A DNA stretch of 64,000 nucleotides. It comes from Phycisphaerales bacterium. GTDB taxonomy: Bacteria > Planctomycetota > Phycisphaerae > Phycisphaerales > SM1A02. The stretch covers positions 1 through 64,000 of the forward strand of contig JAQWMQ010000010.1 in assembly GCA_029246705.1 (NCBI GenBank), read 5' to 3'. Numbering within the stretch: position 1 is the first letter of the stretch; the number at the start of each line of letters is the position of its first letter. The translations under genes were made by a program, and so were the position numbers. Positions 49,112 to 57,355 of this stretch are shown here, piece by piece. The notes beneath the pieces were generated by a model, which was not told the DNA's origin, ran no database searches, and saw nothing but the letters and a program-made list of their open reading frames with translations.

Positions 49112-50869
49112 TCAGTTGGTCCAGTTGTTCAGAAGACGAGCCATGTCGGCGCCATCGACGATGCCATTCCCGTCGAGGTCCTCAGGGCAGTCTTCAGGAA
49201 ACTCGAGACATGCTCCCCAACAAGCCAGCAACGTGCCGAGGTCGAAGCCGTCGATGACGCAGTCCATGTTCAGATCACCTTCGAGGATGTTGCATCCCGA
49301 TGGATCAGGATCGATGAAGAGGACCTGGTCGACCGCAACGTTCTTGAAGACGTCCACATCACCGTTGATCCACTTGACGGTCAGCACATCGATGATGTCG
49401 GCATCCCCGAGGCCGAAGTGAAGAGTCTGTGGTCCGCATGCGCCGTAACATGACTTGCCGTCCATGTATCGAACCAATGTCTGGTTTCCGACGGTCGCCT
49501 CCACACGAGTGTTCAGCCCGAATGGTGCGATACCGTTCTCGGGATCACCCGACAGGTTGACCTGCAACCAGGATCCCTGGTTGATGGAATCGTTTCGATA
49601 GACGGTCACGTCGCCATCATTGCAGAGGAAGACCAGATCGAAGTCCCCGTCCAGGTCGATATCGAACGATGCCGACGAAGTCGCTGCACAGTCAAGTGTG
49701 ATTCCGGCAGTGGAGGCGACGTTGTAGAAGACACCACTTGAATCATTCTGGAACAGGGACTGCAACTCGTCTCTGAACTCTTCCTTGCGATTGTTTCCAT
49801 TCGCGACGGCGAGGTCCTCGCGTCCATCCTGGTCGAAATCGACTGCGCAGGAGGTCCATGCCCAGCCGCTGTCGGCAACACCGTATGGACCCGCAAGCTG
49901 GAGGTACTGATGATCGGCGTACTGGATGTACAGCGCGTTGCCCTGATGTCCGTTCTCGTCATCGTCGTAGTAGATGCTGGTGACGAACCAGTCGAGTACT
50001 CCATCGACGTTGGCATCGAAGACAACGCCGCCCATGCCGTTCTCGTCCTCATTGGTCCCGTTCTGGCCGGCCAGGTCCTCGAACACCCCGGTACCCGTGT
50101 TCTTGAAGTAATGACTGCGGTGGAAGTCCGCCACCCAGAGGATGTCAGGCAGGAGGTCCTCATCCATGTCGACGACAGTCGATGACCAACCCCTCGAGAT
50201 GTTGAAGGCGCTCAAGAGCCCCATCGCTTCGGACATGTCCGTGAACGTTCCATCACCGTTGTTCTGGAAGACGCGGTTGCCACCGTTCACTGGTTGCCAT
50301 GTTCCATAGAACAGGTCGATGTCTCCGTCGGCGTCGAAATCACCGGGCGTGACGAAGGTCGGCTGTTGGGGATCGTTCGGAGTGATGTTGTTGAGCCCCA
50401 TCTCAACGGCAATGTCGACGAACCCGGTTCCTTGCTGATTGCGATAGACCCGGTAGCCGCCAGGCTGACCACCCTGCACGCCGATCTCCCCGGCGCTGGC
50501 CACGAAGACATCGAGCCAGCCGTCGTTGTCGATATCGGCGACTCCTATGCCGTTGCCGATATGAATGTCCACCAGCCCCCATGCCTCGGACACATCGGTG
50601 AAATGCCCGGTTCCGTCGTTCAGATACAGTCGATCGTTCGTGGTACCTGAACCAGGAAAGAAGATGTCATCGGCACCATTCTGGTCGAAATCGCCGACAC
50701 CCATCCCTCCGAAGAAATGTCCCTGGGACATGATCGAGTTGTCTGGTGAGTCGTAGTAGTAATCAATGCCGCATTCAGCTGTGATATCAGTGAATATGAT
50801 GTCGCCGCCAAGAGTTGCACCAACAGGCACAACCAACATACCTACAGCTACAATTCTATCTACCCTCAT
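49112..50869 (-). CDS. Secreted FG-GAP propeller with ASPIC/UnbV and dockerin-like domains, copy 1
   Basis: From ATG 50869 a signal peptide (to about GATLG) leads to FTDITAECGIDYYYDSP and SQGHFFGGMGVGDFDQNGAD. At least six FG-GAP calcium loops follow (DIDNDGWLDVFVA, DFDADGDIDLFYG, DMDEDLLPDILWV, DANVDGVLDWFVT, DFDQDGREDLAVA, DIDLDGDFDLVFL). The UnbV domain follows, with GLNTRVEATVGNQTLVRYMD and LHFGLGDADIIDVLTVKW. The last 50 residues carry DLNMDCVIDGFDL and DLDGNGIVDGADM. UnbV domains occur with FG-GAP propellers in extracellular proteins; the ligand is unknown. Its 3' end faces tyrA, 23 bases away. It is closely similar to the gene at 51451. Confidence 0.87.
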   Translation of the reverse strand: MRVDRIVAVGMLVVPVGATLGGDIIFTDITAECGIDYYYDSPDNSIMSQGHFFGGMGVGDFDQNGADDIFFPGSGTTNDRLYLNDGTGHFTDVSEAWGLVDIHIGNGIGVADIDNDGWLDVFVASAGEIGVQGGQPGGYRVYRNQQGTGFVDIAVEMGLNNITPNDPQQPTFVTPGDFDADGDIDLFYGTWQPVNGGNRVFQNNGDGTFTDMSEAMGLLSAFNISRGWSSTVVDMDEDLLPDILWVADFHRSHYFKNTGTGVFEDLAGQNGTNEDENGMGGVVFDANVDGVLDWFVTSIYYDDDENGHQGNALYIQYADHQYLQLAGPYGVADSGWAWTSCAVDFDQDGREDLAVANGNNRKEEFRDELQSLFQNDSSGVFYNVASTAGITLDCAATSSASFDIDLDGDFDLVFLCNDGDVTVYRNDSINQGSWLQVNLSGDPENGIAPFGLNTRVEATVGNQTLVRYMDGKSCYGACGPQTLHFGLGDADIIDVLTVKWINGDVDVFKNVAVDQVLFIDPDPSGCNILEGDLNMDCVIDGFDLGTLLACWGACLEFPEDCPEDLDGNGIVDGADMARLLNNWTN

Positions 50870-51072
50870 ACTTACAACTCCAAAGGTTATCATCCTGCCA
50901 AAGGGAATTCGAACGTAGCTGATAAATACGATGGCAAGCCAGTAAAAATGGACATTATGTAAGTACCCAGAACCTAATCCCTGACGAACCTTGACTTTAC
51001 GAAGGCCCCTTTTTTCGGCTCTTCGTGCACGGTCCATGCATGTAAAGCAATTCAGGCGTGGTGACCTTCCTA

Positions 51073-51255
51073 GTGCCCCATCAAGGCCCCACGGCCCCCA
51101 TGGCCCCATGGACAACGGCCATGTCCAGGAATGAAAACGCCAACCAGAGCGCCCACTGACACACCGATGTCGCCGACAGTTTCGTTGTGCCGTTCAAGAC
51201 ATGCCGTACAAGCATGCGAGCAACACCTTGAAACGACCTGAACTGGATGTGCAGT
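51073..51255 (+). pseudogene. Decayed partial copy of the GNAT/FemAB gene
   Basis: The bases around 51073-51255 match about 47034-47215 of the intact gene: a shared CCCCATCA near the start, CATGGACAACGG, and the longest run ACACCGATGTCGCCGACAG with TTTCG, then scattered matches through CTGAAC. Several short insertions, a TGA in frame (CACTGACAC) and lost codons show it is not coding. It is followed without a gap by the tyrA remnant, so an internal deletion of about 1.7 kb has joined them. Confidence 0.75.
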
Positions 51256-51431
51256 GATGTCGAGGAAGCCTGCAACGAGGGCATCTACCCCTGGCTCGAC
51301 GCGGTGTCAGGCGAGCATCAGACGGCCTTCACAAGATTCCTGGATGAATGCAACGGCTGCCACGGCACGTTCAGTGAACGTGTCATCAAGCAGTGCTGCC
51401 ACCTGACGGATCGAAGGACCGAGCGCGGTTG
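51256..51431 (+). pseudogene. Decayed copy of the 3' end of tyrA
   Basis: The translated remnant NEGIYPWLDAVSGEHQTAF and FLDECNGCHGTFSERVIKQC lines up with the intact C-terminus NESIESWRDTVANEDQAGF and LFDECNAFFGTFGERAMEQS, and it still ends in ERG as tyrA does. About two-thirds of codons agree. It has no start of its own and the stop codon of tyrA is changed to a sense codon (TGG). It lies in the same position relative to the second FG-GAP/UnbV gene as tyrA does to the first. Confidence 0.8.
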
Positions 51432-51450
51432 GTCGCGCAGATCGCCTCGA

Positions 51451-53193
51451 TCACTGACTCCAGTTGTTCAGGAGGTAGCTGAGATCGGCACCGTTGACGA
51501 TGCCATCATTGTTGATGTCCTCGGGGCAGTCTGCCGGAAACTCGGGGCATGCACCCCATGCACCGAGCATCGTGCCCAGATCCACGCCATCGACCAGGCA
51601 GTTCTGGTCGAAGTCACCTTCGAGAGGATCGCAATCAGGATTGGGGTCGATGAACAGCACCTGGTTGACCGGGACGTTCTCGAGAACCGTCACCTTGCCG
51701 TTGATCCAGCTCACTTCGAGGACATCGATGATTTCCGCATCCCCGAGTCCGAAGTGAAGGGTCTGCGGACCACACGCTCCGTAACAGGACTTCCCGTCCA
51801 TGTACCGAACGAATGTCGTGTCGCCCACAATCGCCTCGACCCGCGTGTTCAGGCCATAGGGCGGTATGCCGTTTTCCGGATCACCCCCCAGATCGATCTG
51901 CAGCCAGGCTCCCTGGTCCACGGTGTCGTTCCTGTAGACGACGACATCGCCATCGTTGCAGAGGAAGACGAGATCGAAGTCGCCGTCATTCTCGAGATCG
52001 AACGAGACGCATGATGTCGAGGCGCAGTCAAGGGTCAGGCCGGATGCGGCGGCCACGTTGTAGAAGGTTCCGCTGGGATCGTTACGGAAGAGCGATTGCA
52101 CCTCGTCCGTGTATTGCACCTTGCGCGAATTCCCATTGGCGACGGCCAGATCCTCCCGACCATCCTGGTCGAAGTCGACCGCACAAGCGGTCCAGGCCCA
52201 GCCACTGTCGAGGACGCCATAGGGTCCTGCGAGTTGCAGGTACTCGTGTTCGGCATATTGGATGTACAGGGCGTTGCCATTGTGCCCGCTCTTGTCGTCG
52301 TCATCGAAGATGCTGGTCACGAACCAGTCGAGAACTCCATCGACGTTGGCGTCCAGGACAACGCCACCCATGCCGTTCTGATCCTCGTTTGTTCCATTCT
52401 GACCAGCCAGATCATCGAACACGCCCGTACCGGTGTTCTTGAAGTAGTGGCTTCGATGGAAGTCGCCGACCCAGAGAACTTCAGGCAGAAGATCTTGATT
52501 CATGTCGACCACCGTCGAGGACCAACCACGTGATGAGTTGAAGGCGCCTTCCATACCGGTTTCATTGGAGACGTTGGTGAATGTCCCATCACCGTTGTTG
52601 CGCATCAGCTTGTTTCCACCGTTCAGGGGCTGCCATGAACCGTAGAAGAGGTCTATGTCACCGTCGACGTCGTAGTCACCAGGGCTGACGAAGGTGGGCT
52701 GCTGCGGATTGAGCGGTGCCAGTTCGTTGAGCCCGAGTTCAACCGCGATGTTGACGAAACCGGTTCCTTCCACGTTCCTGTAGAAGCGGTAGGCACCGGG
52801 GTTGCCTCCCGGATCACCTGCACTGGTCATGATGACATCGAGCCAGCCGTCGTCATCGACGTCAGCGACTCCGATACCGTTGCCAAGGTGGATGTCGACG
52901 AGTCCCCATGCTGCCGACACATCGGTGAAATGACCGGTGCCGTCGTTCAGATAAAGCCGATCAGTCGACGTGCCCGATCCCGGGAAGAACAGGTCATCCG
53001 ACCCGTTGCGATCAAAATCACCGACACCGATACCGCCGAAGAAGTGCCCCTGGCTCATCAATGAATTGCCGGGCGAGTCGTAGAAGTAGTCAATGCCGGA
53101 CTCGGCCGTGATATCCGTGAACTGGATGTCACCTGCGCAGGCGATTCCCGTAGAAACAGCCAGACTCATCACCAAGATTCGATCTGCCCACAT
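51451..53193 (-). CDS. Secreted FG-GAP propeller with ASPIC/UnbV and dockerin-like domains, copy 2
   Basis: From ATG 53193 the protein has a signal (MWADRILVMSLAVSTGIACA) and then the same domain order as copy 1. It opens FTDITAESGIDYFYDSP and has matching calcium loops (DVDDDGWLDVIMT, DYDVDGDIDLFYG, DMNQDLLPEVLWV, DANVDGVLDWFVT). The UnbV domain is GLNTRVEAIVGDTTFVRYMD, and the end is DFDQNCLVDGVDL and DINNDGIVNGADL. By eye about three-quarters of residues agree with copy 1. All repeats appear intact, so this copy is under selection. A GCGGAG lies about ten bases before the ATG. It is the surviving gene of the duplicated block. Confidence 0.87.
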   Translation of the reverse strand: MWADRILVMSLAVSTGIACAGDIQFTDITAESGIDYFYDSPGNSLMSQGHFFGGIGVGDFDRNGSDDLFFPGSGTSTDRLYLNDGTGHFTDVSAAWGLVDIHLGNGIGVADVDDDGWLDVIMTSAGDPGGNPGAYRFYRNVEGTGFVNIAVELGLNELAPLNPQQPTFVSPGDYDVDGDIDLFYGSWQPLNGGNKLMRNNGDGTFTNVSNETGMEGAFNSSRGWSSTVVDMNQDLLPEVLWVGDFHRSHYFKNTGTGVFDDLAGQNGTNEDQNGMGGVVLDANVDGVLDWFVTSIFDDDDKSGHNGNALYIQYAEHEYLQLAGPYGVLDSGWAWTACAVDFDQDGREDLAVANGNSRKVQYTDEVQSLFRNDPSGTFYNVAAASGLTLDCASTSCVSFDLENDGDFDLVFLCNDGDVVVYRNDTVDQGAWLQIDLGGDPENGIPPYGLNTRVEAIVGDTTFVRYMDGKSCYGACGPQTLHFGLGDAEIIDVLEVSWINGKVTVLENVPVNQVLFIDPNPDCDPLEGDFDQNCLVDGVDLGTMLGAWGACPEFPADCPEDINNDGIVNGADLSYLLNNWSQ

Positions 53194-53324
53194 GATTTTA
53201 AAACTCCGCGTGCGTGTACCGAGGACGACCATAAGCACTTTGAAAATACAACATTTCCTGCAACATGCTCCAGTAAAAAGCAAATTGTGTTGAGCAGATT
53301 GGCGGTCGAGACAAGGGGAATGGG

Positions 53325-54719
53325 TTATTCCCACGAGCCAGCGGTCGGATTCTGAGATCGGATGGCACGACCCGATAAGAACCCCCCTCGGTATGCCTTC
53401 AGACTCGTCCACAGGACCACGAAATACATGATGAGTATGCAGAGCATGGGAATCCCCTCCCTGCGGAACCACTTGCGAGCTTCCCGCCAGGCCTCATCGA
53501 TCGGCGGCGGCATCACCAGGACAAGAAACAAGATGATCATTGTTATCAGCAGTGGCATACGCCGAACACCCTGTCGTGGCACGATCAGCATCAGCACCCC
53601 AACCATCACCAGGGGCAGAAGAAGTACCAGATGACGCATCTTGGTCTGGGGCGCGAATGCGAGGGCGGCGATCATCAGCCCGATCCATTCAAGCATCACC
53701 AGCGATCGCTGATCATGTGAAGTCCTTCCGGAGGTCCCACCCCGCCCCGAGAAGAGAGGTATTCCCTGGGAGGCATACAACCCCCAGCCGACCAGGGCAC
53801 AGAGGATGCCGATGACCAGCACGAACACGAAGGTCATCGCCTGCCCATCCTCCGAAACATTCGTCCAGCGAGCGATTGTGCTGGTGAATGAGATGCTTTC
53901 CGACCAGTCCATTGGGAATATGAAGGGCTTCGGCCCTTCCGCCTCGGGTAGACCGAGCAGGGAACCCAGACCCGCAAAGGCTCGCTTCAGGTACTCGAGA
54001 TTCGTCGCCCAACCGATGACCAGTGCACCCGAGAGCGCGAAGGCGATTGCGCCGGAGACGAAGCCCACCGCGCCGGTCCACCACCCCCTGATCATGAAGT
54101 AAGGAAGGAAGATGACCGTCTGGTACTTGATGTTCGCCACGAGGCCGAGAATGACGCCCGCGAGAAAAGGAAATCGGTGAACGACCGCCAGCCCGCCGAA
54201 GATGCCCAACAGCACCAGGAAGTCCACCTGGCCCTGGTCGAATTCAGCATCGATCCTCGGCTGGAAGTAGATCACCGAGAGCAGGAGCAGCACCGGCATG
54301 GTCGCCACGTCCAGCCGCGCATTGAAACGGTCCAGGAACAAACGGCCACCGAGCCAGAGGCAGGCGAGCAGCAGCCCGAGGTTGATGACCACCCAGATGG
54401 CGCCCGCGACATCGATCGGCAGGTACGTGAAGGGGATGAACAGGATCGCAAGCAACGGAGGATAGATGTAGGTGAGAGGTGCCTGCTCGTAGGCACCGAA
54501 GAGATCGCCTCCGGTCCGCAGTGCCATCGCCGCGTCGTAGTAGATGCCGAAATCCATCCGCGGGAACGACAGCATCGAGCGAACCTCGAGCACCGTCATC
54601 ACCACCAGCAGCACCAGGAGGATCAACGTACAGACGACTGCGGTCCTGCGTTCAGGATTCCGGTTCGGAGAATCACCGGTCTTCGACTGATTCGGTTCGC
54701 TGGGAGTGGATAAAGACAT
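53325..54719 (-). CDS. Glycosyltransferase family 87 (DUF2029) polytopic membrane protein
   Basis: The 464-residue protein has about ten membrane helices. MDFGIYYDAAMALRTGGDLF with YIYPPLLAILFIPFTYL near residues 65-105 is the DUF2029/GT87 mark, and the acidic residue in DFGIYY is the probable catalytic site. LGLVANIKYQTVIFLPYF and a C-terminal helix pair complete it. Family members are polyprenyl-phosphate-mannose-dependent mannosyltransferases in lipoglycan synthesis; donor and acceptor are unknown here. Start ATG 54719 follows five codons after a TTG. It is divergent from the acyltransferase, 61 bases away. Confidence 0.82.
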   Translation of the reverse strand: MSLSTPSEPNQSKTGDSPNRNPERRTAVVCTLILLVLLVVMTVLEVRSMLSFPRMDFGIYYDAAMALRTGGDLFGAYEQAPLTYIYPPLLAILFIPFTYLPIDVAGAIWVVINLGLLLACLWLGGRLFLDRFNARLDVATMPVLLLLSVIYFQPRIDAEFDQGQVDFLVLLGIFGGLAVVHRFPFLAGVILGLVANIKYQTVIFLPYFMIRGWWTGAVGFVSGAIAFALSGALVIGWATNLEYLKRAFAGLGSLLGLPEAEGPKPFIFPMDWSESISFTSTIARWTNVSEDGQAMTFVFVLVIGILCALVGWGLYASQGIPLFSGRGGTSGRTSHDQRSLVMLEWIGLMIAALAFAPQTKMRHLVLLLPLVMVGVLMLIVPRQGVRRMPLLITMIILFLVLVMPPPIDEAWREARKWFRREGIPMLCILIMYFVVLWTSLKAYRGGFLSGRAIRSQNPTAGSWE

Positions 54720-54780
54720 CTGAAGTGGATCCAAATTCGGTCACAAGACAGTCCGGAGCACTACCATCGTCGAGATCACG

Positions 54781-56142
54781 ATGCCCGAGACGAAGCAGAA
54801 CACCAGATACCACGGCCTCGACCTGCTGCGCGCCGCGATGATGCTCCTGGGTATCGTAGTTCACGTGAGCATAAGCTACCTCGCCCGGGTTGATGGCGGG
54901 CCTCCCGTCCCCTGGCCCTACGCCGACCCCGACCACACCCATGCCGCGGCGGTCCTGATCAGCTTCATCCACATGTTCAGGATGCCGGCGTTCTTCCTGA
55001 TAGCAGGCTTCTTCGCGGGCCTGCTCATCGACCAACGTGGCAGAAGCGCCTTCTTCAGCAACCGGTTCATGAGAATCCTCGTCCCATTGGTGATCGGCTG
55101 GATGATTCTCTGGCCATTGACCATGGTCATCAGCCTCTTCGGGATCACCGTGAACGACTTTCCCGAGGGACAGCGCAACGTGTCGAGTGTGCTGCAGGGT
55201 CTCGGTGAACAGATCGCCGTATCCAGGGCACTCTCCAGCCACATTCCCGAACCACAACACTCGGTCCTTTCCTTGCTGGACACGGCCCGAAGCATCCAGG
55301 CGGCTCCCCCCCGCCGTCTTGAACACACGGATCTCCTTCACCTCTGGTTCCTGCAACACCTCTTTCTCTACTGCGTGCTGTCGCTCCCCATCGCGTGGCT
55401 GCTGGCCAGAAGGCCCGGGAACATGCGCACGAGCCTGCAGGCATTCATGAGAAGGCTCGTCACCGGGGACCTGAGATGGCTTCGCATCCCCGTCCTGGGC
55501 ACCTTCACATTCGTGCTGCTTCTCCAGTCACGAGACGGCACCGGAATAGACACCAGGGCCGGCTTCATCCCCGACCTCACGGTCTTCATCACCTACCTCT
55601 TCTTCTTCCTGATCGGCTGGGTCCTCCATGCACACCGTGACCTGATCGGCGAGATCAAGTCGGGCGCCTGGATCAGGACCATTGCCGGGACCTCCCTGCT
55701 CCTGGGATCGATGCTCCTCTCCTTCACCAGCATCGTCCTCGGGATCGAGATCGACATGCCCGCACTGGACCCGGAGGCGCGGAACGCCATCAGTTCCTGG
55801 TCTCACATCGCCTCGCAGCTGCTGCAGGCATTTGGATTCTGGTTCTTCGTGCTGGGGATCATCGGACTTGCCGAACGAGCCTTCGAGAAGGCGAACCCGG
55901 TCGTCAGGTATCTCGTTGACGCGTCCTACTGGATCTACCTCGCGCACCTTCCTCTGGCCATGCTCCTGCCCATCCTGATGCACGACGTGCGCATGCCGGG
56001 CATCCTGAAACTGGGCATCTCACTGGTGCTGGTGACGATCCCACTCATCGTCACGTACCATTTCCTGGTGAGGGCCACCTTCATCGGCCGACTGCTCAAC
56101 GGGAGAAGATTCGACCGCAGGGTCCCCTGGAAGAGAAGCTGA
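54781..56142 (+). CDS. Acyltransferase family 3 membrane protein (OpgC/MdoC-like)
   Basis: The protein begins RYHGLDLLRAAMMLLGIVVH, the opening of acyltransferase-3 membrane enzymes, with the catalytic-type histidine in IVVHVS. About ten helices follow, including MFRMPAFFLIAGFFAGLLID and ILVPLVIGWMILWPL. The C-terminal part has SYWIYLAHLPLAMLLPILM, typical of OpgC-like members. They transfer acyl groups such as succinyl or acetyl to sugars across the membrane. Together with the divergent GT87 gene it may decorate a surface glycan; that link is an inference from position. Confidence 0.87.
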   Translation: MPETKQNTRYHGLDLLRAAMMLLGIVVHVSISYLARVDGGPPVPWPYADPDHTHAAAVLISFIHMFRMPAFFLIAGFFAGLLIDQRGRSAFFSNRFMRILVPLVIGWMILWPLTMVISLFGITVNDFPEGQRNVSSVLQGLGEQIAVSRALSSHIPEPQHSVLSLLDTARSIQAAPPRRLEHTDLLHLWFLQHLFLYCVLSLPIAWLLARRPGNMRTSLQAFMRRLVTGDLRWLRIPVLGTFTFVLLLQSRDGTGIDTRAGFIPDLTVFITYLFFFLIGWVLHAHRDLIGEIKSGAWIRTIAGTSLLLGSMLLSFTSIVLGIEIDMPALDPEARNAISSWSHIASQLLQAFGFWFFVLGIIGLAERAFEKANPVVRYLVDASYWIYLAHLPLAMLLPILMHDVRMPGILKLGISLVLVTIPLIVTYHFLVRATFIGRLLNGRRFDRRVPWKRS

Positions 56143-56203
56143 AGAAGACGTCGTTTCAATCGATATCCGCTCCCAGTTCACCCATGTCCGCACAAGGAGT
56201 CAC

Positions 56204-57355
56204 ATGACCATCACCACCAGAAATACCAGCGCGTTCGGACTGGCAGCCTGCCTGCTGGGCTGCCTGCTCGGTACCGTTGCCGTCGGTCAGGATCGACTCG
56301 ATACCGAAGCGATCGATGAAGCGGTTCGTGCCCAGATGGCGCAACAGCAAGCGGTCGGCATCGCCATCGGCGTGATTCGAGACGGTGAAGTGGCTTATCT
56401 TGCGGGATACGGTTTCGAGGATCGCGAACGGAAGACACCAGTCGATGCGGACACGATGTTCCGCTGGGCTTCCATCTCGAAGCCACTGACCGCGATCGCC
56501 GCCGCACAACTCGCCGAAGCCGGCGAGCTCGATCTCGATGCGGACATCCGCACGCTTGTGCCTGAATTCCCCGACAAGGGCTCGGAGATCACGACCCGGC
56601 AGTTGCTCGGACACCTCGGGGGAATCGTCCACTACAGGAACGGCCCGGTGATCAGGACCGATGGCAGCTACGACCAACCACACCCGTACCAGGATGTCAT
56701 CCTGGCGCTCGACCACTTCCGGGAATCGCCACTCGTCGGAGCCCCCGGATCGAAATTCGCCTACACCACCCACGGCTTCATCCTCGCCAGTGCAGCGGTC
56801 GAAAGAGCCGGCAAGCAGCCCTTCCACCTGCAGGTGGACGAACGCATCGCCACCCCGCTGGAACTGGAGAGTCTCCAACCCGATTACCAGTGGATCTCCA
56901 TTCCGAACCGAGCGGTCGGCTACCGGAAGTCCGGGAAGACGGTCGTCCCGTCGACGGATACCGACGTCTCCTGGAAGCTTGGCGGAGGCGGCTTCATCTC
57001 GAACATCGGGGATCTTGCACGATTCGCAGCAGCACTCGACGATCCGGGGTTCATCACGCCCGGGATGAGAGCGCTCCTCTTCACGAGCCAGAAGACCACC
57101 GAGGGTTCACCAACCGGCTATGGAATGGGATTCAGAGTCAGCCGAACCAGCGAAGGCGCCCTGTCCGTCTCGCACAGCGGTGCCCAGGAAAAGGTGCGCG
57201 GCCTGATGGTCATCGAACTGGGACAGGCGGACGACACCACGGCGGAGATGACGGGAAACGGCCTGGTGATCCTCACCAACAGCGAGCACGTGAAAGTCAA
57301 CGAGGTGGCCAGGGCGATCAACGAAGCGATCAGCGGAAAGCCTGGACCCCGGTAA
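56204..57355 (+). CDS. Secreted serine hydrolase of the class C beta-lactamase / penicillin-binding fold
   Basis: AAGGAG lies six bases before the ATG. A signal peptide (about 1-29, ending AVG) leads to a domain with the S-x-x-K motif in FRWASISKPLTAIAA, the second motif region KFAYTTHGFILASAAVE where tyrosine lies in Y-T-T rather than Y-x-N, and the third motif SVSHSGAQEKVRGL with H-S-G in place of K-T-G. This set is that of esterases and peptidases of the family rather than true beta-lactamases. The last 26 bases overlap the convergent acyl-CoA dehydrogenase gene. Confidence 0.85.
   Translation: MTITTRNTSAFGLAACLLGCLLGTVAVGQDRLDTEAIDEAVRAQMAQQQAVGIAIGVIRDGEVAYLAGYGFEDRERKTPVDADTMFRWASISKPLTAIAAAQLAEAGELDLDADIRTLVPEFPDKGSEITTRQLLGHLGGIVHYRNGPVIRTDGSYDQPHPYQDVILALDHFRESPLVGAPGSKFAYTTHGFILASAAVERAGKQPFHLQVDERIATPLELESLQPDYQWISIPNRAVGYRKSGKTVVPSTDTDVSWKLGGGGFISNIGDLARFAAALDDPGFITPGMRALLFTSQKTTEGSPTGYGMGFRVSRTSEGALSVSHSGAQEKVRGLMVIELGQADDTTAEMTGNGLVILTNSEHVKVNEVARAINEAISGKPGPR

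Larger units (their letters stand above)
47034..53193. repeat. Segmental tandem duplication: FemAB - tyrA end - FG-GAP/UnbV
   Basis: Unit 1 spans 47034 to 50869 and unit 2 spans 51073 to 53193. In both, a plus-strand FemAB portion is followed by the tyrA end and then by a convergent FG-GAP/UnbV gene. In unit 2 about 1.7 kb between FemAB and tyrA is missing and the remains are degraded. The sequence right after the tyrA end also aligns in both units (CCAGTTGTTCAG and CGATGCCAT). Confidence 0.8.

Noticed and set aside
50870-51115. N-terminal extension of the FG-GAP/UnbV copy 1 gene
   Set aside because: The extension reads through the decayed FemAB stub in antisense, has no similarity to copy 2, and would bury the signal peptide that starts at ATG 50869.
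51247-52014. Long plus-strand frame beginning at the tyrA remnant
   Set aside because: Only its first 60 codons resemble anything (decayed tyrA end); the rest is the antisense of the FG-GAP/UnbV gene.
53194-53472. N-terminal extension of the FG-GAP/UnbV copy 2 gene
   Set aside because: It covers the next gene's 3' end and lacks similarity to copy 1; the signal peptide begins at ATG 53193.
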